Shown piece after piece: positions 26,485-34,790 of a stretch of DNA of 64,000 nucleotides. The position numbers and the translations under genes are program-made. Location: contig NZ_JAOTID010000001.1 of the NCBI RefSeq assembly GCF_026163695.1, forward strand, positions 496,001-560,000, given 5' to 3'. The notes under the pieces were generated by a model. The model searched no databases and was not told the origin of the DNA. It saw nothing but the letters and a program-made list of their open reading frames with translations. Positions within the stretch are counted from its first letter, which is position 1. Each line of letters begins with the position of its first letter. The stretch is from Shumkonia mesophila. GTDB taxonomy: Bacteria > Pseudomonadota > Alphaproteobacteria > Rhodospirillales > Shumkoniaceae.

Positions 26485-27639
26485 TCAGGAGGTCGGCCGG
26501 ACGCCCTTGCGCGGCAGCAGGACGAAGTAGCGGCCGCGCGCCTTCATGACACCGGCCTGACGGGCGGCCGGATCCCCGAAGCCGAAAAAGAGGTCGGCCC
26601 GGATCGGTCCCTTGATGGCGCTGCCGGTGTCCTGGGCGACGAACAGGCGCCGGAGCGGCGTATTGGGGGCCAGCGGCTCGACGGTGTCGACCCACATCGG
26701 CGCCCCCAAGGGCACGAAGGCGGGGTCGACCGCCAGGCTGCGCCCCGGCGTCAGCGCCACGCCCTGGGCGCCGATCGGGCCGTCGTCGGAATAGTTGCGG
26801 ATGGCGAAAAAGATGTAGCGCGGATTCTGCCCCATCATATGGCCGGCCTGGGCGGGGTTGGCGGCGATCCAGGCGCGGATTTCCTGCATGCTCGGCGGGG
26901 CGGCCATGAAGCCGTGGTCCATCAGCGCCCGGCCGAGCGAGGCGTAGGGATGTCCGTTGTCCCCGGCATAGCCGAGGCGGACCACCCGGCCGTCGTCCAT
27001 GACCACCCGGCCCGAGCCCTGCACGTGCAGGAAGAAGACGTCGACCGGGTCGTCGGCCCACAGCAGCTCCAGCCCCTTGCCGGCAAGCGCGCCGCCGGCG
27101 ATCTCGGCGCGCGTCCGGTACTTGCCGCCGTTGCCGGCCTTGGCAGCCTCGAGATCGGGCGGTGGACCGTAGACGGGGGCCTGATAGCGGCCGCCCCGCT
27201 TGCGCGAGCCGCGCAGCTCGGCCTCGTAGTAGCCGGTGAAGAGGCCGGTATCGTCGGCCCCGACGGTGGCGCGATGGGGAACGAACCACTTTTCGATGGC
27301 GTAGCGGGCGGTGGCGTCGTTGCCGGCCGGGATTTTGTCGATGGCGGCGCAGGCCGCCCGCCAATCGACCGCCTGGCCGCCGATGCCGCCGTCCCCGCCC
27401 ATCGGCCTGTCGGCCGGCAGGCTGGCGATGCGCGCGCAGGACCGGCGGATGGCCGGTAGCGCCGCCGCTTGGTGATCTACTTTCCAGCCGGGAAGCTGAT
27501 CGAAGGAAACCGGCGTCAGGGTAAGGCGGGCCGGGGCGCCGGGCGGCGCCACCGGGGCCGGCGGTGGGCCTCCGGCGCAGCCGGCGACCGTCACGAGAAG
27601 GGCGCCCAGAAGCGCCAGACGCAATCCGGTGCTAATCAA
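26485..27639 (-). CDS. mltA: Membrane-bound lytic murein transglycosylase A
   Basis: 384 residues, lipoprotein signal ending VTVAGC, followed by a 3D/MltA fold with FTGYYEAELRGS and a late catalytic Asp region VAQDTGSAIKGPIRAD. It cleaves peptidoglycan to anhydromuropeptides at the outer membrane. The start is a TTG at 27639 that overlaps the stop of the Tim44-like gene by 8 bp (TTGATTAG), consistent with coupled translation. Confidence 0.95.
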   Translation of the reverse strand: MISTGLRLALLGALLVTVAGCAGGPPPAPVAPPGAPARLTLTPVSFDQLPGWKVDHQAAALPAIRRSCARIASLPADRPMGGDGGIGGQAVDWRAACAAIDKIPAGNDATARYAIEKWFVPHRATVGADDTGLFTGYYEAELRGSRKRGGRYQAPVYGPPPDLEAAKAGNGGKYRTRAEIAGGALAGKGLELLWADDPVDVFFLHVQGSGRVVMDDGRVVRLGYAGDNGHPYASLGRALMDHGFMAAPPSMQEIRAWIAANPAQAGHMMGQNPRYIFFAIRNYSDDGPIGAQGVALTPGRSLAVDPAFVPLGAPMWVDTVEPLAPNTPLRRLFVAQDTGSAIKGPIRADLFFGFGDPAARQAGVMKARGRYFVLLPRKGVRPTS

Positions 27640-28315
27640 GGGTGCCCGTCGCCACCAGGGTCCAGTTGGGATCGCGGGACTTGAGCGCGCGCTCGAAGGT
27701 CCAAAAGTCGCTGACCTCGGTGGTGGCCTCGGGATCGCCTTCGATCAGGCGGCCCTCGTGGTCGCGGGTCAGGTTGGTCTGGTCGCTGACGAACTTGACG
27801 GTCAGGCGCGCCGTGCGGCCGTCGACGCGGGCCTCGACGATGTCGGAAATCCGAATGGCGGTGACGACGGTTTCAAGCGTTTCGCCCGACTCCTCGCGCT
27901 TGGCGATCTCCTCGGCGAAGTTGGCAAAGACATCGCGGCTGAGCAGCGGCTTCAAGGCCTCGGTGTCGCCGGCGGCAAAGGCGCTGATGATCATTTCGAA
28001 GGCGGTGCGGGCACCGACCAGGAACTCTTCGATGTCGAAGCCGGGATCGGAGCGACGAAGCCGCGCCAGGCCCGCCTCGATGGGGTCGGTGGGCTCGGTC
28101 TCGGCGGCATCCCCGACGGCATCGGGGTTGCCGCGGTCGGGCAGCGCCACTACGTTTTCGTTGTCGGCCTGGCCCCCGGCGGGCGGGGCGAAAGGATCGC
28201 GCGGCCGGCCCTTGAAGCCGTCGCGCCGCCCGAGGACGCCGCGCAACCTCAGGACCAGGAAGGCGGCGATCAGGGCGAAAAGGATGATGTCGATGAACTG
28301 GAAGCCGTCGCCCAT
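27632..28315 (-). CDS. Tim44-like domain protein
   Basis: 227 residues. A single N-terminal membrane helix (about 8-30), an acidic Pro-rich linker, then a Tim44-like domain (about 80-227) with FDIEEFLVGARTAFEMIISA and DFWTFERALKSRDPNWTL. Bacterial Tim44/TimA proteins are membrane-anchored relatives of the mitochondrial import motor subunit and occur in this position upstream of mltA in alphaproteobacteria. A role in protein transport or envelope biogenesis is inferred only. Confidence 0.92.
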   Translation of the reverse strand: MGDGFQFIDIILFALIAAFLVLRLRGVLGRRDGFKGRPRDPFAPPAGGQADNENVVALPDRGNPDAVGDAAETEPTDPIEAGLARLRRSDPGFDIEEFLVGARTAFEMIISAFAAGDTEALKPLLSRDVFANFAEEIAKREESGETLETVVTAIRISDIVEARVDGRTARLTVKFVSDQTNLTRDHEGRLIEGDPEATTEVSDFWTFERALKSRDPNWTLVATGTLD

Positions 28316-28478
28316 GATTGCCTTCCTGCGTAATCTCCGGCTGGACCGCCGGAGTTCCCTGCGTTAAACACGACCGACCGCTCCAGCCGGGCGACCCCGA
28401 GACATAGCCGGCGACTGGCGGCCAACACGAGGGAACGCCTGCTGAACTAGATAATCCGATATTCGCCTAAGGGCAAGC

Positions 28479-28997
28479 ATGGCTCTTGTCATTCTCCTGC
28501 TCCTGATCGGGGTGCCGATCGCCGAAATCGCCGTCTTCATCCAGGTCGGCGGTTGGATCGGCTTGGGACCGACCATCGCCGTGGTGGTGCTGACCGCGCT
28601 GCTCGGCGCCGCGCTGTTGCGCCAGCAGGGATTCGCCATCTTGATGAGGGTGCGCGAAAGCCTGGCGGCGGGCCGCCTTCCCATGGCCGAGGTATTCGAC
28701 GGCGTGTGCCTGCTGGTGGCCGGCGCCCTGCTGCTGACCCCCGGTTTCGTCACCGACACCATCGGCTTCCTGCTGTTCGTGCCGCCGGTGCGCGCCGCCG
28801 TGCGCCGGTGGCTTGCCGCCTACCTGCTGTCGTCCGGGCGGGTGCACACCGTGTCGGAGGGCCCGCCGCCGCGCCGCGACCCCCCCCGTTCGCCCAGCGG
28901 CCCGACGGTCATCGAAGGCGAATACGAGGAAATCGACAGCAGCCGGCCGCCGCCCGACAAGGATGACGCCAACCCCTGGCGCCACGGCGGCCGCTAG
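28479..28997 (+). CDS. fxsA: FxsA family membrane protein
   Basis: 172 residues. Two to three hydrophobic segments carry the family core VPIAEIAVFIQVGGWIG and LLLTPGFVTDTIGFLL, followed by a Pro/Arg-rich cytoplasmic tail. In E. coli FxsA overproduction blocks exclusion of phage T7 by F plasmids; the native role is unknown. It is divergent from the Tim44-like gene and starts the fxsA-secB pair. Confidence 0.93.
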   Translation: MALVILLLLIGVPIAEIAVFIQVGGWIGLGPTIAVVVLTALLGAALLRQQGFAILMRVRESLAAGRLPMAEVFDGVCLLVAGALLLTPGFVTDTIGFLLFVPPVRAAVRRWLAAYLLSSGRVHTVSEGPPPRRDPPRSPSGPTVIEGEYEEIDSSRPPPDKDDANPWRHGGR

Positions 28998-29080
28998 GGG
29001 CCGTTCGGCCGGCTTTGGCGATTGTCTCGGCCGGAATTCCGTGCTAGCCAGCCCTGCCAACCCATCCATGGAGACCCGCG

Positions 29081-29596
29081 ATGACTTCCAACGGCCCGTC
29101 CGACGCCACCCCGACCGACGCCGCCCCGACCGATACCGGTGCCGGCGTTCCGCCCCTGATCGTCAATGGCCAGTACATCAAGGACCTGTCCTTCGAGGTA
29201 CCGGGAGCGCCCGGCATCTACGGCGAGATGACCACCAAGGAACCGCAGATCTCGGTCAACGTCGAGGTCCAGGCCAAGGCCGCGCAGGAGACGCTTTTCG
29301 AGGTGACGCTGCACATCGTCGCCGAATGCAAGGTGGGCGAGGCCGTCGCCTTCGTCTGCGAGCTGGCCTATGCCGGCCTGTTCACCATCGTCGTGCCGCG
29401 CGAACATCTGCAGGCCATGCTGCTCATCGAGTGCCCGCGCCTGCTTTTCCCGTTCGCCCGCAACATCATTGCCGACGCCACCCGCGATGGGGCGTTCCCG
29501 CCGCTGATGCTCTCGCCGGTCGACTTCGCCGGCATGTACCGCAACAAGATAGCCAGTCTGGAGCAGGCCGCGGCGGGCGCGCCGCAGACGGCCTGA
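29081..29596 (+). CDS. secB: Protein-export chaperone SecB
   Basis: 171 residues. A Thr/Pro/Ala-rich N-terminal tail (about 1-25) precedes the SecB fold with NGQYIKDLSFEVPG, LFEVTLHIVAEC and LIECPRLLFPFARNIIAD. It keeps precursors unfolded and delivers them to SecA. The tail is longer than in E. coli SecB, as in several alphaproteobacteria. It is convergent with dnaQ, 12 bp away. Confidence 0.97.
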   Translation: MTSNGPSDATPTDAAPTDTGAGVPPLIVNGQYIKDLSFEVPGAPGIYGEMTTKEPQISVNVEVQAKAAQETLFEVTLHIVAECKVGEAVAFVCELAYAGLFTIVVPREHLQAMLLIECPRLLFPFARNIIADATRDGAFPPLMLSPVDFAGMYRNKIASLEQAAAGAPQTA

Positions 29597-29608
29597 GGGC
29601 CTGCCGCC

Positions 29609-30283
29609 TCAGGACGCCCACAGCGGGTCTTTGAGCTTTTCGAGGAAGCGGGCATGGGCCGCCTCTTCCTCGGGCGTCGGTGCGTGCGGCCTGGGTGGGC
29701 GTTGCGGACGCGCCGCCGCCGGCATGCCTGCCGCCGCACTCGCCGCGGCCGCGGTCAAGGCGAGCTTGGTCTGGCGGCCGCCAATCAGTTCCAGGTAGAC
29801 CTCGGCCAGCAGTCTGGCGTCCTTCAGCGCGCCGTGCAGCGCGCGATCCGAAAGATCGATCTGGAAGCGACGGCACAGCGCGTCGAGGCTGGCCTGGGCG
29901 CCCGGATACTTGCGGCGCGCCATGCCGACGGTGTCGACGGCGCGCGCCGCCGGCAGCGCCGGCTTTTCCAGGCGGGCCAGCTCGGCGTTGAGGAATTTGA
30001 GGTCGAACTCGGCGTTGTGGATGATCAGCGTGGCGTCGCCGATGAAGTTCAGGAAGTCGGCGGCGATGGCGGCGAACACCGGCTTGTCGGCCAGGAAGTC
30101 CGCCGACAGGCCATGCACCGCGAAGGCTTCGGCCGGCATGTCGCGCTCGGGATTGATATAGATCTGCCGGCTGTGGCCGGTCGGCAGGTGGTTGATCAGC
30201 TCGACGGCACCGATCTCGACGATACGGTGGCCGGCCGCCGGGTCCAGCCCGGTGGTTTCGGTATCCAGCACGATCTCGCGCAT
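29609..30283 (-). CDS. dnaQ: DNA polymerase III epsilon subunit
   Basis: 224 residues, DEDDh 3'-5' exonuclease. Exo I is [10 protein letters not shown] (Asp7, Glu9), Exo [15 protein letters not shown] and Exo [17 protein letters not shown]. The C-terminal ~35 residues are flexible with a Pro-rich stretch and end [10 protein letters not shown], probably binding the polymerase. It proofreads for the replicative polymerase. It lies in the dnaQ-coaE-aroE-maf block leftward of the proposed origin. Confidence 0.97.
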   Translation of the reverse strand: MREIVLDTETTGLDPAAGHRIVEIGAVELINHLPTGHSRQIYINPERDMPAEAFAVHGLSADFLADKPVFAAIAADFLNFIGDATLIIHNAEFDLKFLNAELARLEKPALPAARAVDTVGMARRKYPGAQASLDALCRRFQIDLSDRALHGALKDARLLAEVYLELIGGRQTKLALTAAAASAAAGMPAAARPQRPPRPHAPTPEEEAAHARFLEKLKDPLWAS

Positions 30284-30309
30284 GGGCGCAATCTCCTTCG
30301 TCGCCGGCG

Positions 30310-30939
30310 TCAGGGACAGGCCGCCGCCGGCCACGGCCAGCGGCAGGGGCGCAGGGTTCGCGCCTGGGCGGCGATGCGCATGATGGCGCGCAGCGTTTCG
30401 CGCCGCCCCAGGCCCGAGGGTATCAAAAAATCGGCCCGCCGGCGCTTCTCGGCATCGGCCATCTGGCGGGCGCGGATGGCTTCCAGCCTTTGGCGCGTCA
30501 TGCCGGGACGGGCCAGCACCCGGGCCTCCTGGACGAACGGCGGCGCCATGACCACGGCCACGGCGTCGCAGTTGCCATCCGCTCCCGTTTCGAACAGCAG
30601 CGGCACGTCGAGGACCGCCAGTTTGCAACCCCGCCGCGCCTGACGCCTAAGGAAGGCCGCCTGATCGGCCCGCACCGCCGGATGAAGCACGCCCTCGAGC
30701 CGTCCGATGGCCGCCGCGTCGTCGAAGACGCGCCGGCCGAGTTCCCGGCGGTCGATGGCGCCCTCGCGAAGCACGCCGGGAAAGGCGGCGGCGACGGCCG
30801 CGACCGCCCCGCCCCGCCGTCCCAGCAGCCGATGGACGGCGGCGTCGGCGTCGTGCACCGGGATTCCCAAGCGCCGGAACATGCCGGCGGCCACGGTCTT
30901 GCCCATGCCGATCGAACCGGTGAGGCCCAGGATCACCAT
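30310..30939 (-). CDS. coaE: Dephospho-CoA kinase
   Basis: 209 residues. P-loop [14 protein letters not shown] at the N-terminus, substrate region [12 protein letters not shown] and lid [16 protein letters not shown]. It adds the 3' phosphate to complete coenzyme A. The C-terminus (about 192-209) is Trp/Pro/Arg-rich and unlike most homologues, so the frame may run a little beyond the usual end. Located 13 bp downstream of aroE. Confidence 0.95.
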   Translation of the reverse strand: MVILGLTGSIGMGKTVAAGMFRRLGIPVHDADAAVHRLLGRRGGAVAAVAAAFPGVLREGAIDRRELGRRVFDDAAAIGRLEGVLHPAVRADQAAFLRRQARRGCKLAVLDVPLLFETGADGNCDAVAVVMAPPFVQEARVLARPGMTRQRLEAIRARQMADAEKRRRADFLIPSGLGRRETLRAIMRIAAQARTLRPCRWPWPAAACP

Positions 30940-30952
30940 GGGCCGCCCGTCC

Positions 30953-31810
30953 TCATCGCCCGGCCGGCGCCAAGCCGGCCAGCACGAATTCGCGCAGCGC
31001 CGGGGTGACGTCGGGTTCGACCCCGAACCAGCGGGCGAAGCCCGGCCGGCCCTGGTGCAGCAGCATGCCGAGGCCGTCGACGGTGCGGTTGCCGCGCGCA
31101 CGAGCCGCCGCCAGCAGCGGCGTTTCGAGCGGCGAATAGACGATGTCGGTGACCACCGCCTCGGGGGCCAGGTGGCGAAGATCGACCTCGAGCGGCGGCT
31201 CGCCGGTCATGCCCAGTCCGGTGGTATTGACCAGCAGGCAGGCGCCCTCCATGGCGGCGGCAAGCTTGGACCAGGGCGTCACGGCGAACGGGCCGCCGAT
31301 GTCGCGAGCCAGGGAATCGGCGCGGCGCACCGTGCGGTTGGCCAGCCGGATCTCGGGCACGCCGGCATCCAGCAGGGCCACGCAAACCGCCCTGGCGGCG
31401 CCGCCGGCGCCGATCACCACGGCCGGCCCCTCGGTGGGGCGCCAGTCCGGCAGCCCGTTCTTGAGGTTGGTGATGAACCCGAAGGCATCGGTGTTCTGGC
31501 CGTACAGGCTGCCGTCGGGAAGGACGGAGATGGTGTTGGCGGCGCCGATGCGCCGGGCCGTCTCGTCGGCGTCGTCGACGGCGGCCAGCGCCGCCTCCTT
31601 GTAGGGGATGGTCACGTTCACCCCGGCGAAGCCCAGCAGCGGCAAGGCGCGAAAGGCGCCGTCGAAGGCGTCGGCAGGCACCGCCAGGGGCACGTAGGCG
31701 CCGTTGATGCCGTAGCGGTCGAGCCAGTAGCCGTGCAGGCGCGGCGACAGGGAATGGCCGATCGGCCACCCCATGACGCCGGCAAGCTTGGCCTGACCGT
31801 TCGGTATCAT
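30953..31810 (-). CDS. aroE: Shikimate dehydrogenase
   Basis: 285 residues. Shikimate-binding GHSLSPRLHGYWL, catalytic Lys in NVTIPYKEAAL, NADP-binding VVIGAGGAARAV and the C-terminal GLGMLLHQGRPGF. It makes shikimate in the aromatic amino acid pathway. Part of the tightly packed maf-aroE-coaE-dnaQ minus-strand unit (49 bp after maf). Confidence 0.96.
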   Translation of the reverse strand: MIPNGQAKLAGVMGWPIGHSLSPRLHGYWLDRYGINGAYVPLAVPADAFDGAFRALPLLGFAGVNVTIPYKEAALAAVDDADETARRIGAANTISVLPDGSLYGQNTDAFGFITNLKNGLPDWRPTEGPAVVIGAGGAARAVCVALLDAGVPEIRLANRTVRRADSLARDIGGPFAVTPWSKLAAAMEGACLLVNTTGLGMTGEPPLEVDLRHLAPEAVVTDIVYSPLETPLLAAARARGNRTVDGLGMLLHQGRPGFARWFGVEPDVTPALREFVLAGLAPAGR

Positions 31811-31859
31811 CGCTGCATGGTTCCCGCTGCCCCGTCCGCGGCGGCCGACGTGTGGCCGG

Positions 31860-32468
31860 TCAATCCAGGATCATGCCCTTGCGGCGAAGAAACCGCAGGA
31901 GCGGCAGCAAGGGGAGTCCCTGAATGGTGAAGTGATCGCCGTCGATGCGCTCGAACAGCTGGGCGCCCAGGCCCTCCAGCCGGTAGCCGCCGACCGAATC
32001 CCACGTTTCCGGACCGGCGGTGTTGAGATAGGTCTCGAGAAACTCCTCGCTGAACGGGCGCATGGTCAGGCGGGCCGTTTCGGCATGGCTCCACAGCAGG
32101 TTGCCGTCGCAAACCACACAGACGCCGCTGACCAGGCGATGCGTACGGCCGCCCAGCATCCTCAGGTGGCGCCGCGCTTCGTCGCGGTTGCCCGGCTTGT
32201 CGAAGCACTGGCCGGCGTATTCGAGCACCTGGTCGGCACCGATGACCGCCAAGCTTGGCCGCCGGGACGCCACCAAGCTGGCCTTGGCATGGGCCAGGGC
32301 GCCGGCCAGTTCGGTGGCGTCGGCGCCGGTGGCCGCCATGTCGGCCTTGATCTGGGTTTCGTCGAGGTTGGGCGGCTCGCACTCGAAAACCACGCCAGCG
32401 GCGCGAAGCAGGCGCAAGCGCGCCGCGCTGGCCGAAGCCAGGACCAGACCGGGGAAGGATGCGCTCAG
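31860..32468 (-). CDS. maf: Maf-family nucleotide pyrophosphatase
   Basis: 202 residues from the proposed CTG start. Maf signatures are LVLASASAARLRLLRAAG at the start, GADQVLEY, and WDSVGGYRLEGLGAQLFERI later. It hydrolyses modified or canonical nucleoside triphosphates. No ATG, GTG or TTG lies at the conserved N-terminus; the nearest in-frame ATG (32558) would overlap the upstream gene by 94 bp. A CTG at 32468 overlaps the previous stop as CTGA, with AGGAG about 8 bases before it, the same geometry as the ATGA overlaps elsewhere here. Confidence 0.85.
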   Translation of the reverse strand: MSASFPGLVLASASAARLRLLRAAGVVFECEPPNLDETQIKADMAATGADATELAGALAHAKASLVASRRPSLAVIGADQVLEYAGQCFDKPGNRDEARRHLRMLGGRTHRLVSGVCVVCDGNLLWSHAETARLTMRPFSEEFLETYLNTAGPETWDSVGGYRLEGLGAQLFERIDGDHFTIQGLPLLPLLRFLRRKGMILD

Positions 32469-33307
32469 AGCTGTCTCTCCTGCCGTTCCTTGTAAAGCTG
32501 CATGATGATGGCCGCCACCTCCTCGACCGAGCGTTCGGACACGTCGATGAATGGCCACTTGTGCTTGGCGAAGGTTTCGCGGGCGATACGGATTTCCTGC
32601 GAAACGGTTTCGATGTCGGCGTAGTCGGTGTTTTCGTCGCGGTCGAGCAGTTTAAGCCGGTTGCGGCGGATCTGCACCAGGCGCTTGGGGTCCTTGGTCA
32701 ATCCGACGACCAGCGGCGCTCCCGGCTCCAGGACCTCGGCCGGCAGGGGAACCCCCGGCATGATCGGGATGTTCGCCGCCTTGACACCGCGGTTGGCGAG
32801 ATAGATGCAGGTCGGCGTCTTGAGCGTGCGCGACACCCCGGCCAGGATGACGTCGGCATCGCGCAGGTCGGCTGGCGACTGCCCGTCGTCGTGAGCCAAC
32901 ACGAAATGGATGGCCTCGATGCGCGAGAAGTACTCGGCGTCCATTTCATGCTGGCGCCCCGGCGTCGCCCGCGCCTTCGCTCCCACGTACGAATGCAGGG
33001 CTTCCAGCACCGGGTCGAGGACGCCGACGCAGGGCACCTGCAAATGGCGGCAGCCTTCCTCCAGGGCATCCTGAACGTCGCGGTCGACCACCGTGTAGAT
33101 GACGATTCCCCGGTCCTTCCTGATGGACTCGAGGATGGTGCCGACCTGGCCGGGGGAACGGACCATCGTCCAGGCATGTTCGACCGGCTGTACGTCGTCG
33201 AACTGCACGAGGCAGGCCCTGGCAACGGTGGAGACGGTTTCGCCCGTCGAATCCGACACCAAGTGCACGTGCACGGCTTTGTTTTTCCGGCCTGTTTGGG
33301 TAGTCAT
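32465..33307 (-). CDS. PPDK/PEP-synthase regulatory protein (DUF299)
   Basis: 280 residues of the DUF299 bifunctional kinase/pyrophosphorylase family: VHLVSDSTGET at the N-terminus and the P-loop-like GVSRTLKTPTCIYLANRG. It controls pyruvate phosphate dikinase or PEP synthase by ADP-dependent phosphorylation and phosphate-driven release. Which enzyme it targets cannot be decided here. It is the first leftward gene from the proposed origin; its homologue is one of the genes flanking oriC in other alphaproteobacteria. Confidence 0.95.
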   Translation of the reverse strand: MTTQTGRKNKAVHVHLVSDSTGETVSTVARACLVQFDDVQPVEHAWTMVRSPGQVGTILESIRKDRGIVIYTVVDRDVQDALEEGCRHLQVPCVGVLDPVLEALHSYVGAKARATPGRQHEMDAEYFSRIEAIHFVLAHDDGQSPADLRDADVILAGVSRTLKTPTCIYLANRGVKAANIPIMPGVPLPAEVLEPGAPLVVGLTKDPKRLVQIRRNRLKLLDRDENTDYADIETVSQEIRIARETFAKHKWPFIDVSERSVEEVAAIIMQLYKERQERQL

Positions 33308-33716
33308 GTCGATGAATTGGGGATAAACCCCCTCCGACCGCTTGGCGTTGGAAAGCGTCCTCGTTCGTCGTTATTTCTTACACCGCCAGAATCCGAATTG
33401 AAAACATTATCCTTCGCCCGCCGACAGCGCGCATAACCGTTGGAACGACCGGGCTTTTTCCCCGCTTTCCCCGGCTTTGTCCGGGCGACCCAAACAGCCG
33501 GAAACGAGCCCTTGGGCAAGCGCCGTCAACAGGTTGCGCACCGTTGGCCGGGTCGGACCTTAAAAATGCGTCGTGGCGGCGGGGACAAGCTGTGGAGAAC
33601 ATTAATCCCCATGACTCACCGCACAACTACCACTACAGAACCTTTTATAAAAAAGATTCTTGTAGAAGAGGCCTGGGTATAAGTTCGGCAACCGACCGGG
33701 CGAAGAAGGAAGCGGC
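33308..33716. other. Probable chromosomal replication origin (oriC) interval
   Basis: A 409-bp gene-free gap between the divergent DUF299 gene and hemE. DnaA-box-like 9-mers with one mismatch to TTATCCACA: 33318-33326 (reverse strand TTATCCCCA) and 33591-33599 (reverse strand TTCTCCACA). TCCCCA hexamers occur at 33606-33611 and on the reverse strand at 33318-33323. A 25-base AT-rich run (33643-33667, 21 A/T) could be the unwinding element. I saw no TTAA-N7-TTAA CtrA site. The hemE-adjacent position matches Caulobacter and Sinorhizobium origins. It may also hold the hemE promoter. Confidence 0.6.
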
Positions 33717-34757
33717 ATGGCCGAGGACGTCAAACCATTCCTGGCGGCGTTGCGGGGGCAATCGATGGTGCCGCCGCCGCTGTGGCTGATGCGCCAGGCC
33801 GGCCGCTATCTGCCGGAATACCGGAAACTGCGCGAGCGGGCGCGGAATTTTCTCGATTTCTGCTATACGCCGGAGTTGGCCGTCGAAGCGACCTTGCAGC
33901 CGCTGCGCCGTTTCAGGCCGGACGCCGCCATCCTGTTCAGCGACATCCTGGTGGTGCCCGATGCCCTGGGCCAGGCCGTCGATTTCCGCGAGGGCGAGGG
34001 GCCGGTTCTCGAGCCGTTGCGCTCGCGCCGGGACGTCGAGGTCCTCAAGTCCGGGCGGGTCCTTCGACACCTCGAGCCGGTTTTTACGGCCCTTCGCGGC
34101 ATCCGGCGCGCGCTGCCGCCGGAAACCGCGCTGATCGGCTTTGCCGGGGCGCCGTGGACGGTCGCCACCTACATGGTCGAGGGCCGCGGCGGCACCGATT
34201 TCGGCCGCGCGCTCGGATGGGACGGGGAAGATCCCGAGGGCTTCGCGATGCTGATCGATCTCCTGGTCGAGGCGACCGCCGCCTACCTCATCGAGCAGGT
34301 GCGGCACGGCGCCGAGGCCCTTCAGATCTTCGACAGCTGGGCTGGGGCGCTCGACGAAGCGCGTTTCCGCCGGCTGGCGATCGCGCCGACGAGACGCCTG
34401 GTGGCGAAGGTGCGCGCCGCCTGTCCCGAGATTCCGATCATCGGCTTTCCGCGCGGCGCCGGCGTCCTCTATGCCGACTATGTGCGGGAGACCGGGGTCG
34501 ACGGTATCAGCCTGGACAGCGCGGTGGACCTGGGCTTCGCGCGCCTGGCCCTGCAGCCCAACACCGTCCTGCAGGGCAATCTCGACCCCCAGGTTCTGGT
34601 TCGTGGCGGCAGCGAAATGCGGGATGCCGCGCTCGCCATCCTTGAAAACCTCGGCCGGGGACCCTTCATTTTCAACCTCGGCCACGGCGTCGTTCCCGAG
34701 ACGCCGGTCGAGAATGTGCTTCAGTTGGCCGCAACCGTTCGCGCCTGGCGGCCGTAA
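33717..34757 (+). CDS. hemE: Uroporphyrinogen decarboxylase
   Basis: 346 residues. The signature LMRQAGRYLPEYRKLRE and the active-site regions AILFSDILVVPDALG (catalytic Asp) and FAGAPWTVATYMVEG are intact. It converts uroporphyrinogen III to coproporphyrinogen III for haem. GAAGAAGGA lies about 7 bases before the ATG. It is the first rightward gene from the origin interval and is followed by hemH. Confidence 0.98.
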   Translation: MAEDVKPFLAALRGQSMVPPPLWLMRQAGRYLPEYRKLRERARNFLDFCYTPELAVEATLQPLRRFRPDAAILFSDILVVPDALGQAVDFREGEGPVLEPLRSRRDVEVLKSGRVLRHLEPVFTALRGIRRALPPETALIGFAGAPWTVATYMVEGRGGTDFGRALGWDGEDPEGFAMLIDLLVEATAAYLIEQVRHGAEALQIFDSWAGALDEARFRRLAIAPTRRLVAKVRAACPEIPIIGFPRGAGVLYADYVRETGVDGISLDSAVDLGFARLALQPNTVLQGNLDPQVLVRGGSEMRDAALAILENLGRGPFIFNLGHGVVPETPVENVLQLAATVRAWRP

Positions 34758-34790
34758 CACTCGTGGAAAATGGGGGCCGTTCCGCTCCCC

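Noticed and set aside
24280-27459. Plus-strand open frame of over 1000 codons opposite lutB, lutA and mltA
   Set aside because: It is antisense to three well-supported genes. In DNA this GC-rich, stop codons are scarce in the opposite frames. The translation is low-complexity Gly/Asp/Arg/His and matches no family.
33407-33415. Possible third DnaA box (TTATCCTTC)
   Set aside because: Three mismatches from the consensus, no better than chance.
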